A DNA stretch of 64,000 nucleotides from contig NZ_CP092483.1 of the NCBI RefSeq assembly GCF_022429625.1, positions 1,984,001-2,048,000 of the forward strand. Reading direction: 5' to 3'. Both the position numbers and the translations under genes were made by a program. Position 1 is the first letter of the stretch, and the number at the start of each line of letters is the position of its first letter. Below the pieces are notes generated by a model. That model did not search any database and had not been told where the DNA came from. It saw nothing but the letters and a program-made list of their open reading frames with translations. Origin of the DNA: Devosia lacusdianchii (lineage in GTDB: Bacteria; Pseudomonadota; Alphaproteobacteria; Rhizobiales; Devosiaceae). Shown here piece after piece: positions 7,802 to 14,591 of this stretch.

Positions 7802-8190
7802 TCCGCCGCCTCCATCTGGTCGCCTTCGACACGAGAGCGGGCGGCTTCGTCACCGGAGCGGGCTATCGTCTCGGCGTCGTAGCCCATGCGGCCTGCGATC
7901 ATGCCGAAGTGCAGCGACAGCGCAGCCACGGCACCGGCTTGGTCGAATGATCCTTCGCGCAGATCGGCAAGTGCGAACGCAGCGGTCTCGACCTTGGCCG
8001 CGAGCCCGGCGCAGTCCGACCAGCGGGCGGGGCGGGCGGGATCGAGATGCATGTCCATGCCGCGCGCCAATTCGACCAGAGCGGTGCGAGCGGCTTCTTC
8101 GGCTTCGTAGTTGTCTGGCTGACCGCTGCGGGCCTCGCAGGCTATGCGGAGGTGGCGTGAGCGGCTGAGAACGGTGATCAGGTCAAACAT
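7798..8190 (-). CDS. Hypothetical 130-aa helical protein
   Basis: Start ATG 8190 (MFDLITVLSRSRHLRIACEA) overlaps the upstream stop (TGATG). Entirely helical, with no known motif. It ends by overlapping the next gene at 7798-7801. Confidence 0.6.
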   Translation of the reverse strand: MFDLITVLSRSRHLRIACEARSGQPDNYEAEEAARTALVELARGMDMHLDPARPARWSDCAGLAAKVETAAFALADLREGSFDQAGAVAALSLHFGMIAGRMGYDAETIARSGDEAARSRVEGDQMEAAE

Positions 8191-8390
8191 CAGCGGCCCT
8201 CCGCCATTGCAGCGGCACGGTCGCTCTCGCGAACCATCGCCAAGATTTCCTCGGCCCGGATCACGTAGAGCCGGCACATGTCATCGTCGGCCTCGGCAGC
8301 CAGGTATTCGGCTATCTCGGTGGTGAGGGGATCGGTGCGCTCGGTAGAGCGGACATAGGGGCGGGCGGGGTCGTAACCGATGACGGGCAT
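8190..8390 (-). CDS. Hypothetical 66-aa protein
   Basis: MPVIGYDPARPYVRSTERT followed by an acidic helical half. Its start codon at 8390 shares a base with the upstream stop (TGATG). Function unknown. Confidence 0.55.
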   Translation of the reverse strand: MPVIGYDPARPYVRSTERTDPLTTEIAEYLAAEADDDMCRLYVIRAEEILAMVRESDRAAAMAEGR

Positions 8391-8761
8391 CACTTGCCCT
8401 CCGCCCTGGCGATGAAGGCGTTGCCGAAAGCCCTCGCCGCCTCGATCGCGCGGGGACCGCTGTAGATTGCTGAGTGGGTTTTCCCGGTGGTGGGCGACCT
8501 GTACGGGCGCCACTCGACCTTGGGGAACTCGGGCAATTCGCGGATGATCGAAAGCAAGCTCTTCCGATAGTCGGCGCGCTCGCTGTCCACCTCCCGCATC
8601 CACTTGCTGCGGGGCAAGCCTGTGGCGTTCCATGGGGCGTTTACGGTGTCATCGGGCAGGGTGGATTTTATCGCCAGCAGAGCATAGCTCTGCGCCATCG
8701 ATCTGATCATCTGGCGGGCTGCTGCCCCGTGAAGCGTGAGGGTGATTGACTTCATCGCCAT
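8390..8761 (-). CDS. Hypothetical 123-aa protein
   Basis: ATG 8761 (MAMKSITLTLHGAAARQMI) shares its base with the upstream stop. Basic, with RPYRSPTTGKTHSAIYSG in the C-terminal half. No family recognised. Confidence 0.6.
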   Translation of the reverse strand: MAMKSITLTLHGAAARQMIRSMAQSYALLAIKSTLPDDTVNAPWNATGLPRSKWMREVDSERADYRKSLLSIIRELPEFPKVEWRPYRSPTTGKTHSAIYSGPRAIEAARAFGNAFIARAEGK

Positions 8762-9129
8762 CACTCCGCCGCCATGGCAGGGACGCTCAGAGCATCGGCA
8801 ACCACTGCAACAAGCGACCGGTCCAAAGCTTCCATCTGGGCATCGGCCTTGGCCTGCCATTCCTCGAATGTGACGTGCTTGGCATCGCGCAGAACCGGCG
8901 CGTCATCCGACGCCTCTACGGTTTCACCGGCGCAGATGCAGACCAGTTCGCGCCAGCTATTCTCACCGACATAGCGCCAGTCCTGATCGATGACCGTCAG
9001 GTTGTAGTACTGGCCGTCGAACTCGACTTCCTCGACCTGAACCGAGAAGTCGAACCGGGGCAGCTTGATCCACGTGCCGTTGGTGACGAGTTCGATGCTG
9101 ATCTGGTTGGTGGTCATCTGCGGCTCCAT
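8761..9129 (-). CDS. First gene of the pL (left early) operon, hypothetical
   Basis: A 122-aa acidic protein (MTTNQISIELVTNGTWIK after a 4-residue optional start). The N-terminal half is beta-rich, the C-terminal half helical. It is the first gene downstream of the putative pL promoter (9183-9211), the position lambda uses for its antiterminator N. It shows no arginine-rich motif, so an N-like role is not supported. Confidence 0.6.
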   Translation of the reverse strand: MEPQMTTNQISIELVTNGTWIKLPRFDFSVQVEEVEFDGQYYNLTVIDQDWRYVGENSWRELVCICAGETVEASDDAPVLRDAKHVTFEEWQAKADAQMEALDRSLVAVVADALSVPAMAAE

Positions 9130-9182
9130 CTGGGCCCGGAAGATCGGCGCTAAGCGCTTCTTCGTTCCGGTTGATGGAGCTA

Positions 9183-9211
9183 TATTTGCGGCAATCGCAA
9201 AGATTGGTCAA
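9183..9211 (-). promoter_or_regulatory. Putative early left promoter pL
   Basis: Read on the minus strand: -35 TTGACC (9206-9211), 17-bp spacer, -10 CAAATA (9183-9188). The -10 overlaps the operator at 9185-9201, so repressor would block it. It is the mirror of pR at 11347-11375, which has TTGACT, the same 17-bp spacer and an identical CAAATA. Confidence 0.7.
9185..9201. promoter_or_regulatory. Repressor operator, left cluster site 1
   Basis: TTTGCG-GCAAT-CGCAAA, a perfect 6+6 inverted repeat with a 5-bp centre. It matches four other sites in the switch region and overlaps the pL -10. Confidence 0.75.
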
Positions 9212-9218
9212 GTGTGAA

Positions 9219-9235
9219 ATTGCGACAATCGCAAA
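9219..9235. promoter_or_regulatory. Repressor operator, left cluster site 2
   Basis: ATTGCG-ACAAT-CGCAAA, one mismatch from the TTTGCG-N5-CGCAAA consensus. It lies just upstream of the pL -35, 34 bp from site 1. Confidence 0.72.
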
Positions 9236-9460
9236 AATCTTCTTGACGAACCTTTCCTGCGCGCGCTACACGCGGAAACATAATGGGGTGATCAGTGAGG
9301 AGTCGACGCGGTAGCGGCGACGCCGAACGGGTAATGAAACACCCTCTTACGATCTGGTTGGAAGCGCGCCGCTAGGCGCGGCGCTTCACCAGGATCAGTG
9401 ATAGAAAATCACTGAACTCTCAGCAGATTGAGATATCTGGATAGAGTATGCGCGCGAGCG

Positions 9461-9781
9461 CTACTCGCGTTCTAAAATCTCATAAATCTCGTTGCAGTTC
9501 GTCATTTGCTGGTCAAATTCAGCAACGCCCCTGGATTTCTGTTCGACAAGGCACTCTTCAAAGGCGAGCTCGCGAATGCCCTCGCCAATCTCGCGCCAAA
9601 TTCGATCGCAGGACAGGTACATCTGATATGCGTTCAAGGCCGTAGCTGCTTCTGGTGGTGGGCAGGAACCCCTGGGCCATGCGAGGGGGCTGAGCACAAA
9701 GGCTTCGCCGGCCCAAACTGTGTCGAGTGGGGCCGCAAGCATCAGCAGCGGGACGAAGGCAGAAACAAGCTTGACGGTCAT
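9461..9781 (-). CDS. Secreted cysteine-containing protein of the repressor operon
   Basis: A 106-aa protein with a signal peptide (MTVKLVSAFVPLLMLAAPLD, cleavage probably after VWA). The mature part is small, helical and contains four Cys (SCPPP, YLSCDRIW, FEECLV, TNCNEI), suggesting periplasmic disulphides. Its start overlaps the stop of the upstream HTH gene, making it the fourth gene of the lysogenic operon. It would therefore be made in the lysogen. No family recognised. Confidence 0.65.
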   Translation of the reverse strand: MTVKLVSAFVPLLMLAAPLDTVWAGEAFVLSPLAWPRGSCPPPEAATALNAYQMYLSCDRIWREIGEGIRELAFEECLVEQKSRGVAEFDQQMTNCNEIYEILERE

Positions 9782-10224
9782 TGCGGCCTCAAATGCTGCT
9801 CGATTAACTCACGCGCCATCTCTACAACCTGACCGAATGCCGGGTTCTCATCCGCCTTGGCCTGTTGCATCTCCAGCAGCATCAGTGCCTGCTCATACAC
9901 CTCGACCGTCTCTTCGCCATTGAGCAAGCCCTTGTCGTGCAGGGACTGGACCAAGGCGGCGAGGATAGCCGACGACGACAGGGTTACGGCTGCAATGAAG
10001 TCGGACGGGCCATCATGACCCTCGGCATCGCCATAGAGCAGCCAAGCCGCATCAGCACCAAACGCCTCGGCATACTTCTGGGCCTGTGCCGGCGTGAACT
10101 GGTTCTGCCCGTTCTCGTGGGCGCGGTAGGACGATTCTGACATGCCTAGAGAGGCGGCCGCCTTTGCGACTGACTTGTAGCCTGCATTGAGCCGAGCTGC
10201 GCGCAGGCGCTCTCCGGGGGTCAT
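9778..10224 (-). CDS. XRE-family helix-turn-helix regulator
   Basis: A 148-aa protein. Residues ~3-60 form a classical XRE HTH: GERLRAARLNAGYKSVAKAA, SLGMSESSYRAHENGQ, FTPAQAQKYAEAFG, with DAAWLLYG at the end, a phrase common in phage Cro/CI-type repressors. The C-terminal half is helical and lacks a peptidase. It is co-transcribed with the S24 repressor, so the lysogen would carry two regulators. It could tune the repressor or control host genes. Confidence 0.82.
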   Translation of the reverse strand: MTPGERLRAARLNAGYKSVAKAAASLGMSESSYRAHENGQNQFTPAQAQKYAEAFGADAAWLLYGDAEGHDGPSDFIAAVTLSSSAILAALVQSLHDKGLLNGEETVEVYEQALMLLEMQQAKADENPAFGQVVEMARELIEQHLRPQ

Positions 10225-10631
10225 TGTCCCTCAATGATCTTCTGGATTTCGTTTGCCAGAGAATTGCTTGTGCCGTCGGCGTTGTCGGGCATGGTGATGA
10301 GAGGCGCGGCAGGCTTCGGCGCAGCCTGCGGGCCTATCACGACGGTCATGTCGGAGATCCCTGCGAGATAAGGTCCGCACTCATCGATGGCCTCGGCGAC
10401 GGTCCGAGCGTGGCTCCTGCCGGCGTCGGAGTCCGGCTGGTATCGCAGGACGTTTATCGCAGTGGGCTTGCCACCTGCATCGAACGTCACGGCTATTTCT
10501 GCCCACGTCCCAGGGGCGACGCCATCTGTGGAGTAGCACCATGAGACTTGGTTGTTAAAGGCTCCAATATCGTCGGCATTCACCGAGGAACTGACTAACG
10601 TGAACGCCAATGCGAGCGCGCGTTTCATCAT
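10221..10631 (-). CDS. Secreted TolA C-terminal-domain-like protein of the repressor operon
   Basis: A 136-aa protein with a signal peptide (MMKRALALAFTLVSSSVNA). The mature part resembles the C-terminal domain of TolA/TonB: NNQVSWCY, EIAVTFDAGGKPTAINVLRY, TVAEAIDECGPY, then a beta strand MTVVIGP. The spacing of the two Cys and the 'A..AI..CGPY' signature are typical of TolA-III. There is no membrane anchor or long helix, so it would be a free periplasmic domain. It is translationally coupled to the repressor (overlap 10628-10631). The family call is from pattern only. Confidence 0.55.
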   Translation of the reverse strand: MMKRALALAFTLVSSSVNADDIGAFNNQVSWCYSTDGVAPGTWAEIAVTFDAGGKPTAINVLRYQPDSDAGRSHARTVAEAIDECGPYLAGISDMTVVIGPQAAPKPAAPLITMPDNADGTSNSLANEIQKIIEGQ

Positions 10632-11290
10632 CTCGGCACCATGCTCTTGACCTTCGCAGCCCAGACAATCACCTGGTCCGGCAACGGATCCTCGTTGTTG
10701 GACAACAGGTCATAGAGGCCGCGTCCCTTGGATTTCGCGGGGCGAACCTTCTTGACCAGCACCTTGTCGTTCGCCAGGCCGACCACGCAAAGTTGCCCGT
10801 GGAGGTCAGGGGTGATCGGCGAACGCACCTCGTCGTAGTGGACCAGCCAGCGTTCGAAGAGCGGGCCAAGGCTCTCACCGCGGATTTCGACGGCCACGGT
10901 GTCCGAAGTGGCGCCATCGGGCGCGGGAACACGATCGAGCTCGCCATCACTCAGCGCATAGAAATGTGCTTCCGCTCCGGCGCCGACATAGCCAACCACA
11001 GGAACAGTATGCTCCTCGACGTCCTCCGGGTCGGCGGGGTCGGGTCGTCGAGCCAGCCAGCTTGTCATTTCCTCGTAGCCGGGCGGGAGGGCATTGAAGA
11101 ACCGCGCGACCGAGGGGAGATCGTCGTCAGTGATGCGCTGATAGTTCTTGGGCGAGGATGCGTCCAAGTTGCGCATGCGGCTGATCTGAGATGAGGTTAA
11201 GCCCGTCGCATCGCTCAGGGCTTTCTTGGCCCCGTGCGGGTTGGTTAGCTCGCGAAACCAGAGCTTTAGTTGGTGCTGGCGGTCCGTCAT
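10628..11290 (-). CDS. CI-type prophage repressor (HTH + S24 LexA-like peptidase)
   Basis: A 220-aa protein. The N-terminal HTH covers residues ~17-45 (GAKKALSDATGLTSSQISRM). The LexA/CI-type self-cleavage domain runs from ~93: VVGYVGAGAE holds the likely Ala104-Gly105 cleavage bond, Ser140 in RGESLGP is the nucleophile, and Lys180 in VLVKKV the general base. RecA-stimulated autocleavage, and so SOS induction, is expected. It starts 10 bp from operator 11300-11316 and leads a four-gene minus-strand operon. Confidence 0.9.
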   Translation of the reverse strand: MTDRQHQLKLWFRELTNPHGAKKALSDATGLTSSQISRMRNLDASSPKNYQRITDDDLPSVARFFNALPPGYEEMTSWLARRPDPADPEDVEEHTVPVVGYVGAGAEAHFYALSDGELDRVPAPDGATSDTVAVEIRGESLGPLFERWLVHYDEVRSPITPDLHGQLCVVGLANDKVLVKKVRPAKSKGRGLYDLLSNNEDPLPDQVIVWAAKVKSMVPR

Positions 11291-11299
11291 GGCGTCACT

Positions 11300-11316
11300 T
11301 TCGCGATGATCGCAAA
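11300..11316. promoter_or_regulatory. Repressor operator, right cluster site 3
   Basis: TTCGCG-ATGAT-CGCAAA, one mismatch to the TTTGCG-N5-CGCAAA consensus, 10 bp upstream of the repressor start. Binding here should autoregulate the repressor. Confidence 0.7.
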
Positions 11317-11323
11317 GAAAGCT

Positions 11324-11340
11324 ACTGCGATGATCGCAAA
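11324..11340. promoter_or_regulatory. Repressor operator, right cluster site 2
   Basis: ACTGCG-ATGAT-CGCAAA, a perfect right half with a degenerate left half. It lies between the repressor start and the pR -35. Confidence 0.62.
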
Positions 11341-11346
11341 TGTCCC

Positions 11347-11375
11347 TTGACTTATGTTTGCGACTATCGCAAATA
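11347..11375 (+). promoter_or_regulatory. Putative early right promoter pR
   Basis: -35 TTGACT (11347-11352), 17-bp spacer, -10 CAAATA (11370-11375), overlapped by the operator at 11357-11373. The expected transcription start, 6-8 bases on, falls at or next to ATG 11383, so the first message would be leaderless or nearly so. Confidence 0.72.
11357..11373. promoter_or_regulatory. Repressor operator, right cluster site 1
   Basis: TTTGCG-ACTAT-CGCAAA, a perfect inverted repeat covering the pR -10. Confidence 0.75.
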
Positions 11376-11382
11376 TAGCGCC

Positions 11383-11661
11383 ATGAGTGATCGGAATCTT
11401 GAACCCGCCAGCACTGTCCTAGCCCTTGTCGGCGGCGTTGACGTCGCCTCTGAGGTCACCGGGAAGCACGTGTCGCGCATCTACCGTTGGACCTATCCGA
11501 AGGAAAAGGGTGGAACTGGTGGGGTGATCCCGCACGAGGACGCCACGAAGCTGCTGAAGCACGCGAGCGATAACAACATTCCGCTCACGGCCGCTCACTT
11601 CTTCATGGTCGACCAGGGGCCGCCTTCGACTGCCCAGCCGGCAGAGCCTGAAGCAGCCTAA
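11383..11661 (+). CDS. Cro-like regulator
   Basis: A 92-aa protein divergent from the repressor and first in the right early transcript. The segment LALVGGVDVASEVTGKHVSRIYRWTYP contains a Cro/YdaS-type HTH, followed by GGVIPHEDATKLLKHASDNNIPLTAAHFF. It should compete at the operators to favour the lytic path. ATG 11383 is chosen over upstream frame extension because pR lies immediately before it. No Shine-Dalgarno is available. Confidence 0.82.
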   Translation: MSDRNLEPASTVLALVGGVDVASEVTGKHVSRIYRWTYPKEKGGTGGVIPHEDATKLLKHASDNNIPLTAAHFFMVDQGPPSTAQPAEPEAA

Positions 11662-11731
11662 CCACCGATTTCAACATCACCGCCATCTCCCGCGCCTTGA
11701 GCGCCGATGGCTCCTTATTGCCGAAGGATCG

Positions 11732-11956
11732 ATGCACATGTGCGAAAAGACCGAGCAGATATGCGAAGGGCAGGCGCTGCGTACCGACGCGCTGGGGATC
11801 GTCGTCGAGGATCATCCTTATGATCGCGGCTACTGGGCGCGCTTCAACGGTGTCACGCGAGACAACGTGACTTGGGAAGGCGGTCAGGCAGGTTGGGACG
11901 ATTGCGACGATGACGTGCGCCGAGAAGAAGCGGTCGCGGCGGGTGAGGAAGAATGA
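11732..11956 (+). CDS. Hypothetical 74-aa acidic protein
   Basis: MHMCEKTEQICEGQALRTDA then GYWARFNGVTRDNVTWEGG and WDDCDDD; its stop overlaps the next start (ATGA). In another frame, 11660-11730 encodes the protein-like TDFNITAISRALSADGSLLP without a start codon. A longer ancestral gene broken by a frameshift is therefore possible. Function unknown. Confidence 0.55.
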   Translation: MHMCEKTEQICEGQALRTDALGIVVEDHPYDRGYWARFNGVTRDNVTWEGGQAGWDDCDDDVRREEAVAAGEEE

Positions 11957-12246
11957 CCCCGCCTCGCATCGAAATGCGCGCCATGCTTCGCAGCATCGCT
12001 CTCAAGGTCATTCCCCACCTGTCCGACGAGCAGAAAGCATTCTGGTTCGCTCGAAAGATGAGCGCCGAATCGGGTCGAGCGGTTTCGTCCGGCACCATCG
12101 TTCGCTGGTGGAATGCCCAGCACGACGATCTTGGGGGCGTCGATAGCCGCCACATGGATTGGGCTCGGGCTCGCTCGCGCACCATGAGCGCCAACGACAA
12201 CGCCCTGGTGCGCCTTCCATGCCTCTCCGAAGTGAGGGCGGCATGA
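11953..12246 (+). CDS. Hypothetical 97-aa protein
   Basis: Helical and basic, with KAFWFARKMSAESGRAVSSG and IVRWWNAQHDD, which may form an HTH-like unit. Start and stop overlap both neighbours (ATGA), supporting translation in the early right operon. No family recognised. Confidence 0.6.
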   Translation: MTPPRIEMRAMLRSIALKVIPHLSDEQKAFWFARKMSAESGRAVSSGTIVRWWNAQHDDLGGVDSRHMDWARARSRTMSANDNALVRLPCLSEVRAA

Positions 12247-13613
12247 GCACGGCACTCGCAACCCCACGCACTGTCCTGGACCTGATCGACGAGTACGACC
12301 AGAAGTCGGAAGGCGTCGAAACCGCTATCAAGGCCTATGAGGACGCCTGCACTGACATACAGGGCGCCGGCTGCATCATGGGCACCTATGTCGAGCCAGT
12401 GCTGCGGGGCAGGGCCTATGTCCACGCCAGCGACATGCGCAAGAACCTGCTCAAGTCGGGCTGGAAGGCGATCTACAACCGCTTGAACATCGACATGATC
12501 GCGTCGGCCAACGACAAGCGGCTGTTCGAGCGCACCTTGGCCGACCCGCCGCCGCTCACCGTCGATATCGTCCGCTCCACCTTCGCGCACTATTACGCCA
12601 ATCCGCGCATGCACATCCTGCGCGGCCTGGCCGAAGCCTTCGTTGGGCTGGACCCCGCCTACAAGTCTCACGCCAAGGTCAAGATCGGCGTGAAGGGCTT
12701 GCCGAAGCGAGTGATCCTGTCGGGTTGCGGCGACTACGGCAGTTACGGGCGCGACCGTATCCGCGACATACTCAATGCTCTCGCGCTCTACCAGGGCAAA
12801 CCACTGGTCGATTACCGAGACCTCTCGCTGCTCATGAAAGACGGCGATGCGTTGCGCGTCACGCGCGAGGTGCCCAAGGGCGACACCAGGCGAGACCGCG
12901 AGAACGCCACCGAGACGGAAACGATCGTCGGACGCGACATCTGGCTCAAGCGCTACGACAACGGTAACGGCCATCTGTACTTCGGCCCCGACGCGCTGCT
13001 GGACATCAATCGAGGGCTCGCCGAGTTCTATGGCGACGTGCTGCCAGACGTTGATCCCGTCGACCCAGAGCGCTCACCGAGCACCGCCGTTGCCAAGGAC
13101 TTGCAGTTCTACTGGTCACCACCGTCCGTCATTGCCGCCGCTCTGGAGCTGGCTGGTGTCCACGACCTGACCCAATGGAGCCATAACCCGCCGGCACCGA
13201 TCCGCGTGCTGGAGCCATCGTGCGGTGATGGTCGCATTCTCGACGCGATCCGCGCCCGGCGCCAGAACGCTCTGGGCATCGAATACCACCACGGGCGCGC
13301 CGCCCAGGCCAAGGCCAAGGGCCACAACGTCGTCACCGCCAATTTCCTCGAATGCCCGCCGCGCGCCGAGTTCGACGCAGTCGTGATGAACCCGCCGTTC
13401 TACGGTCGGCACTACGTCAAGCATGTCCGCCATGCGCTCAAGTTCCTGAAGCCGGGCGGTACGCTCGTCTCGATCCTGCCGGCGACGGCTCACTACGACC
13501 ATCAGGAGCTTGAAGGCGAATGGCGCGATCTTCCGGTCGGCAGCTTCGCCGAGGCCGGCACGAACGTGCCCACCGGGCTGCTCCGCATCCGTGCACCGAG
13601 GGCGACGGCATGA
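12243..13613 (+). CDS. DUF4942-type DNA methyltransferase (NPPF motif)
   Basis: A 456-aa protein. The N-terminal ~270 residues match the DUF4942 style found fused to methyltransferases. The C-terminal part has an AdoMet-binding motif LEPSCGDGRI near residue 322 and the catalytic VVMNPPFYG near 382, which marks amino-group (N6-adenine or N4-cytosine) methylation. The target is unknown. It may protect phage DNA from host restriction or alter methylation-dependent gene control. ATG 12243 overlaps the previous stop. Confidence 0.82.
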   Translation: MSTALATPRTVLDLIDEYDQKSEGVETAIKAYEDACTDIQGAGCIMGTYVEPVLRGRAYVHASDMRKNLLKSGWKAIYNRLNIDMIASANDKRLFERTLADPPPLTVDIVRSTFAHYYANPRMHILRGLAEAFVGLDPAYKSHAKVKIGVKGLPKRVILSGCGDYGSYGRDRIRDILNALALYQGKPLVDYRDLSLLMKDGDALRVTREVPKGDTRRDRENATETETIVGRDIWLKRYDNGNGHLYFGPDALLDINRGLAEFYGDVLPDVDPVDPERSPSTAVAKDLQFYWSPPSVIAAALELAGVHDLTQWSHNPPAPIRVLEPSCGDGRILDAIRARRQNALGIEYHHGRAAQAKAKGHNVVTANFLECPPRAEFDAVVMNPPFYGRHYVKHVRHALKFLKPGGTLVSILPATAHYDHQELEGEWRDLPVGSFAEAGTNVPTGLLRIRAPRATA

Positions 13614-13978
13614 CCAGCCTCTCCGACTTCCCACCAGATGTGCAGGCAGCGGCATCGAAGGCGCATGCCGAGTTCGCCAGCAGCCAGTGCAGCGACAACC
13701 TTGGGGTCATCATCGCCCGCGCCATCGTGGCCGACCGCTGCCAGCGCATCAACGTCACGGGCCTGACGACCCAGCAGGCGGCATGCCTCAAGGCCATTGC
13801 CGAGCACCAGGCCCGCACCGGGCTATCCCCAACCCACGACGAATTGCGCGTCGCCTTGGGGCTCGCCAGCAAGAGCGGCGTGTCCCGCCTGCTGCACTGG
13901 CTGGAAAGCCGAGGCCGCATCCTGCGACCGGCCAACCAGTCCCGCGCCATCACCATCATCTCAACCCCGTCATCGTGA
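13610..13978 (+). CDS. LexA-type winged-helix DNA-binding protein
   Basis: A 122-aa protein. Residues ~45-110 (LTTQQAACLKAIAEHQARTG, LSPTHDELRVALGLASKSGV, LLHWLESRGRI) match the LexA N-terminal DNA-binding domain, but no peptidase domain follows. It could bind LexA-like sites or regulate phage genes. ATG 13610 overlaps the methyltransferase stop. Confidence 0.75.
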   Translation: MTSLSDFPPDVQAAASKAHAEFASSQCSDNLGVIIARAIVADRCQRINVTGLTTQQAACLKAIAEHQARTGLSPTHDELRVALGLASKSGVSRLLHWLESRGRILRPANQSRAITIISTPSS

Positions 13979-13992
13979 AGGAGCCGAAGACT

Positions 13993-14139
13993 ATGGACCC
14001 ACGCACACCCATCAACCTGCCTGATGACTTCGGCATCGACGAGACCCGCGCCGATCTGCGCATGGCGTCATGGGCCGCAGCCACGCTGGCCATCGTCTTC
14101 GGCATTGCCGCACTCATCATCTTCGGAGCGTTCGCATGA
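13993..14139 (+). CDS. Small single-span membrane protein (48 aa)
   Basis: MDPRTPINLPDDFGIDETRA followed by one membrane helix (WAAATLAIVFGIAALIIFGAF). A purine-rich GAAGGAG lies ~10 bases upstream, and the stop overlaps the next start. Function unknown. Confidence 0.6.
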   Translation: MDPRTPINLPDDFGIDETRADLRMASWAAATLAIVFGIAALIIFGAFA

Positions 14140-14588
14140 CCAAGCGCCCACCAGAGCAGCGCCGCAACAGCTACGAAGACTCCGACTTCGCTCAAGTCCT
14201 CGCCGAAATCGAGGAGATGGACGAGGAGATCGCCACCATCCAGGCCACAGCCGCCGGCAAGATCGGCGGGGTGAAGACCCGCAAGGCGAACCGCATCAAG
14301 ATCGCCAAACAGGAGCTCGGCATCCCGACCGACGTGCTCAAGACAGTGTTGAAACAGCGCGGCCTCGAGCGCCAAATCGCCAAGCTCACCGCAGGCGTGC
14401 CCGACGATCTGGTCGAGGTCTATGTCGATGCTGCGGGCCAGTTCTCGTTCCTGAAGCCGGACGAGGCGCACCCACAGGACAATGCCGCGCAGGTCGCGGC
14501 CCGCCAGCGCCAGGCCGAAATCGACAAGGTCACCGAAGCAGAGAAGCAGCAGGGCGCGGAAGTGCTCGACGAGCTGACGAAGCACTGA
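14136..14588 (+). CDS. Hypothetical 150-aa helical phage protein
   Basis: Start ATG 14136 overlaps the preceding stop. Charged helices (VLAEIEEMDEEIATIQATAA, KTRKANRIKIAKQELGIPTD) suggest a coiled-coil nucleic-acid-associated protein. It lies directly upstream of the RuvC-like gene; no family is recognised with confidence. Confidence 0.6.
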   Translation: MTKRPPEQRRNSYEDSDFAQVLAEIEEMDEEIATIQATAAGKIGGVKTRKANRIKIAKQELGIPTDVLKTVLKQRGLERQIAKLTAGVPDDLVEVYVDAAGQFSFLKPDEAHPQDNAAQVAARQRQAEIDKVTEAEKQQGAEVLDELTKH

Positions 14589-14591
14589 CCC

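Larger units (their letters stand above)
9130..9460. other. Left operator/intergenic region with structured segment
   Basis: 331 bp without a convincing protein gene. It holds two operator copies (9185-9201, 9219-9235), the minus-strand pL promoter, and a plus-strand promoter-like pair TTGACG (9243-9248) / CTACAC (9266-9271). Two perfect hairpins follow: GCGCCGC/GCGGCGC with a 5-base loop (9366-9384) and TCAGTGAT/ATCACTGA with loop AGAAA (9395-9415). A 13-codon frame, ATG 9334 to TAG 9373, ends in the first hairpin's loop. It may encode a small RNA or leader. Confidence 0.5.

Noticed and set aside
8761..9129. N-type antiterminator at the first pL position
   Set aside because: Position fits, but the protein is acidic and lacks an arginine-rich motif; no boxB/nut-like hairpin was seen just downstream of pL.
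11603..11815. 70-codon minus-strand frame across the end of cro
   Set aside because: Would oppose pR transcription, has no ribosome site, and its sequence matches no pattern; kept out in favour of the plus-strand frame.
11853..12974. 373-codon minus-strand frame opposite the DUF4942 methyltransferase
   Set aside because: Low-complexity Val/Asp/Arg mirror composition; the plus strand has overlapping start/stop genes and NPPF motif.
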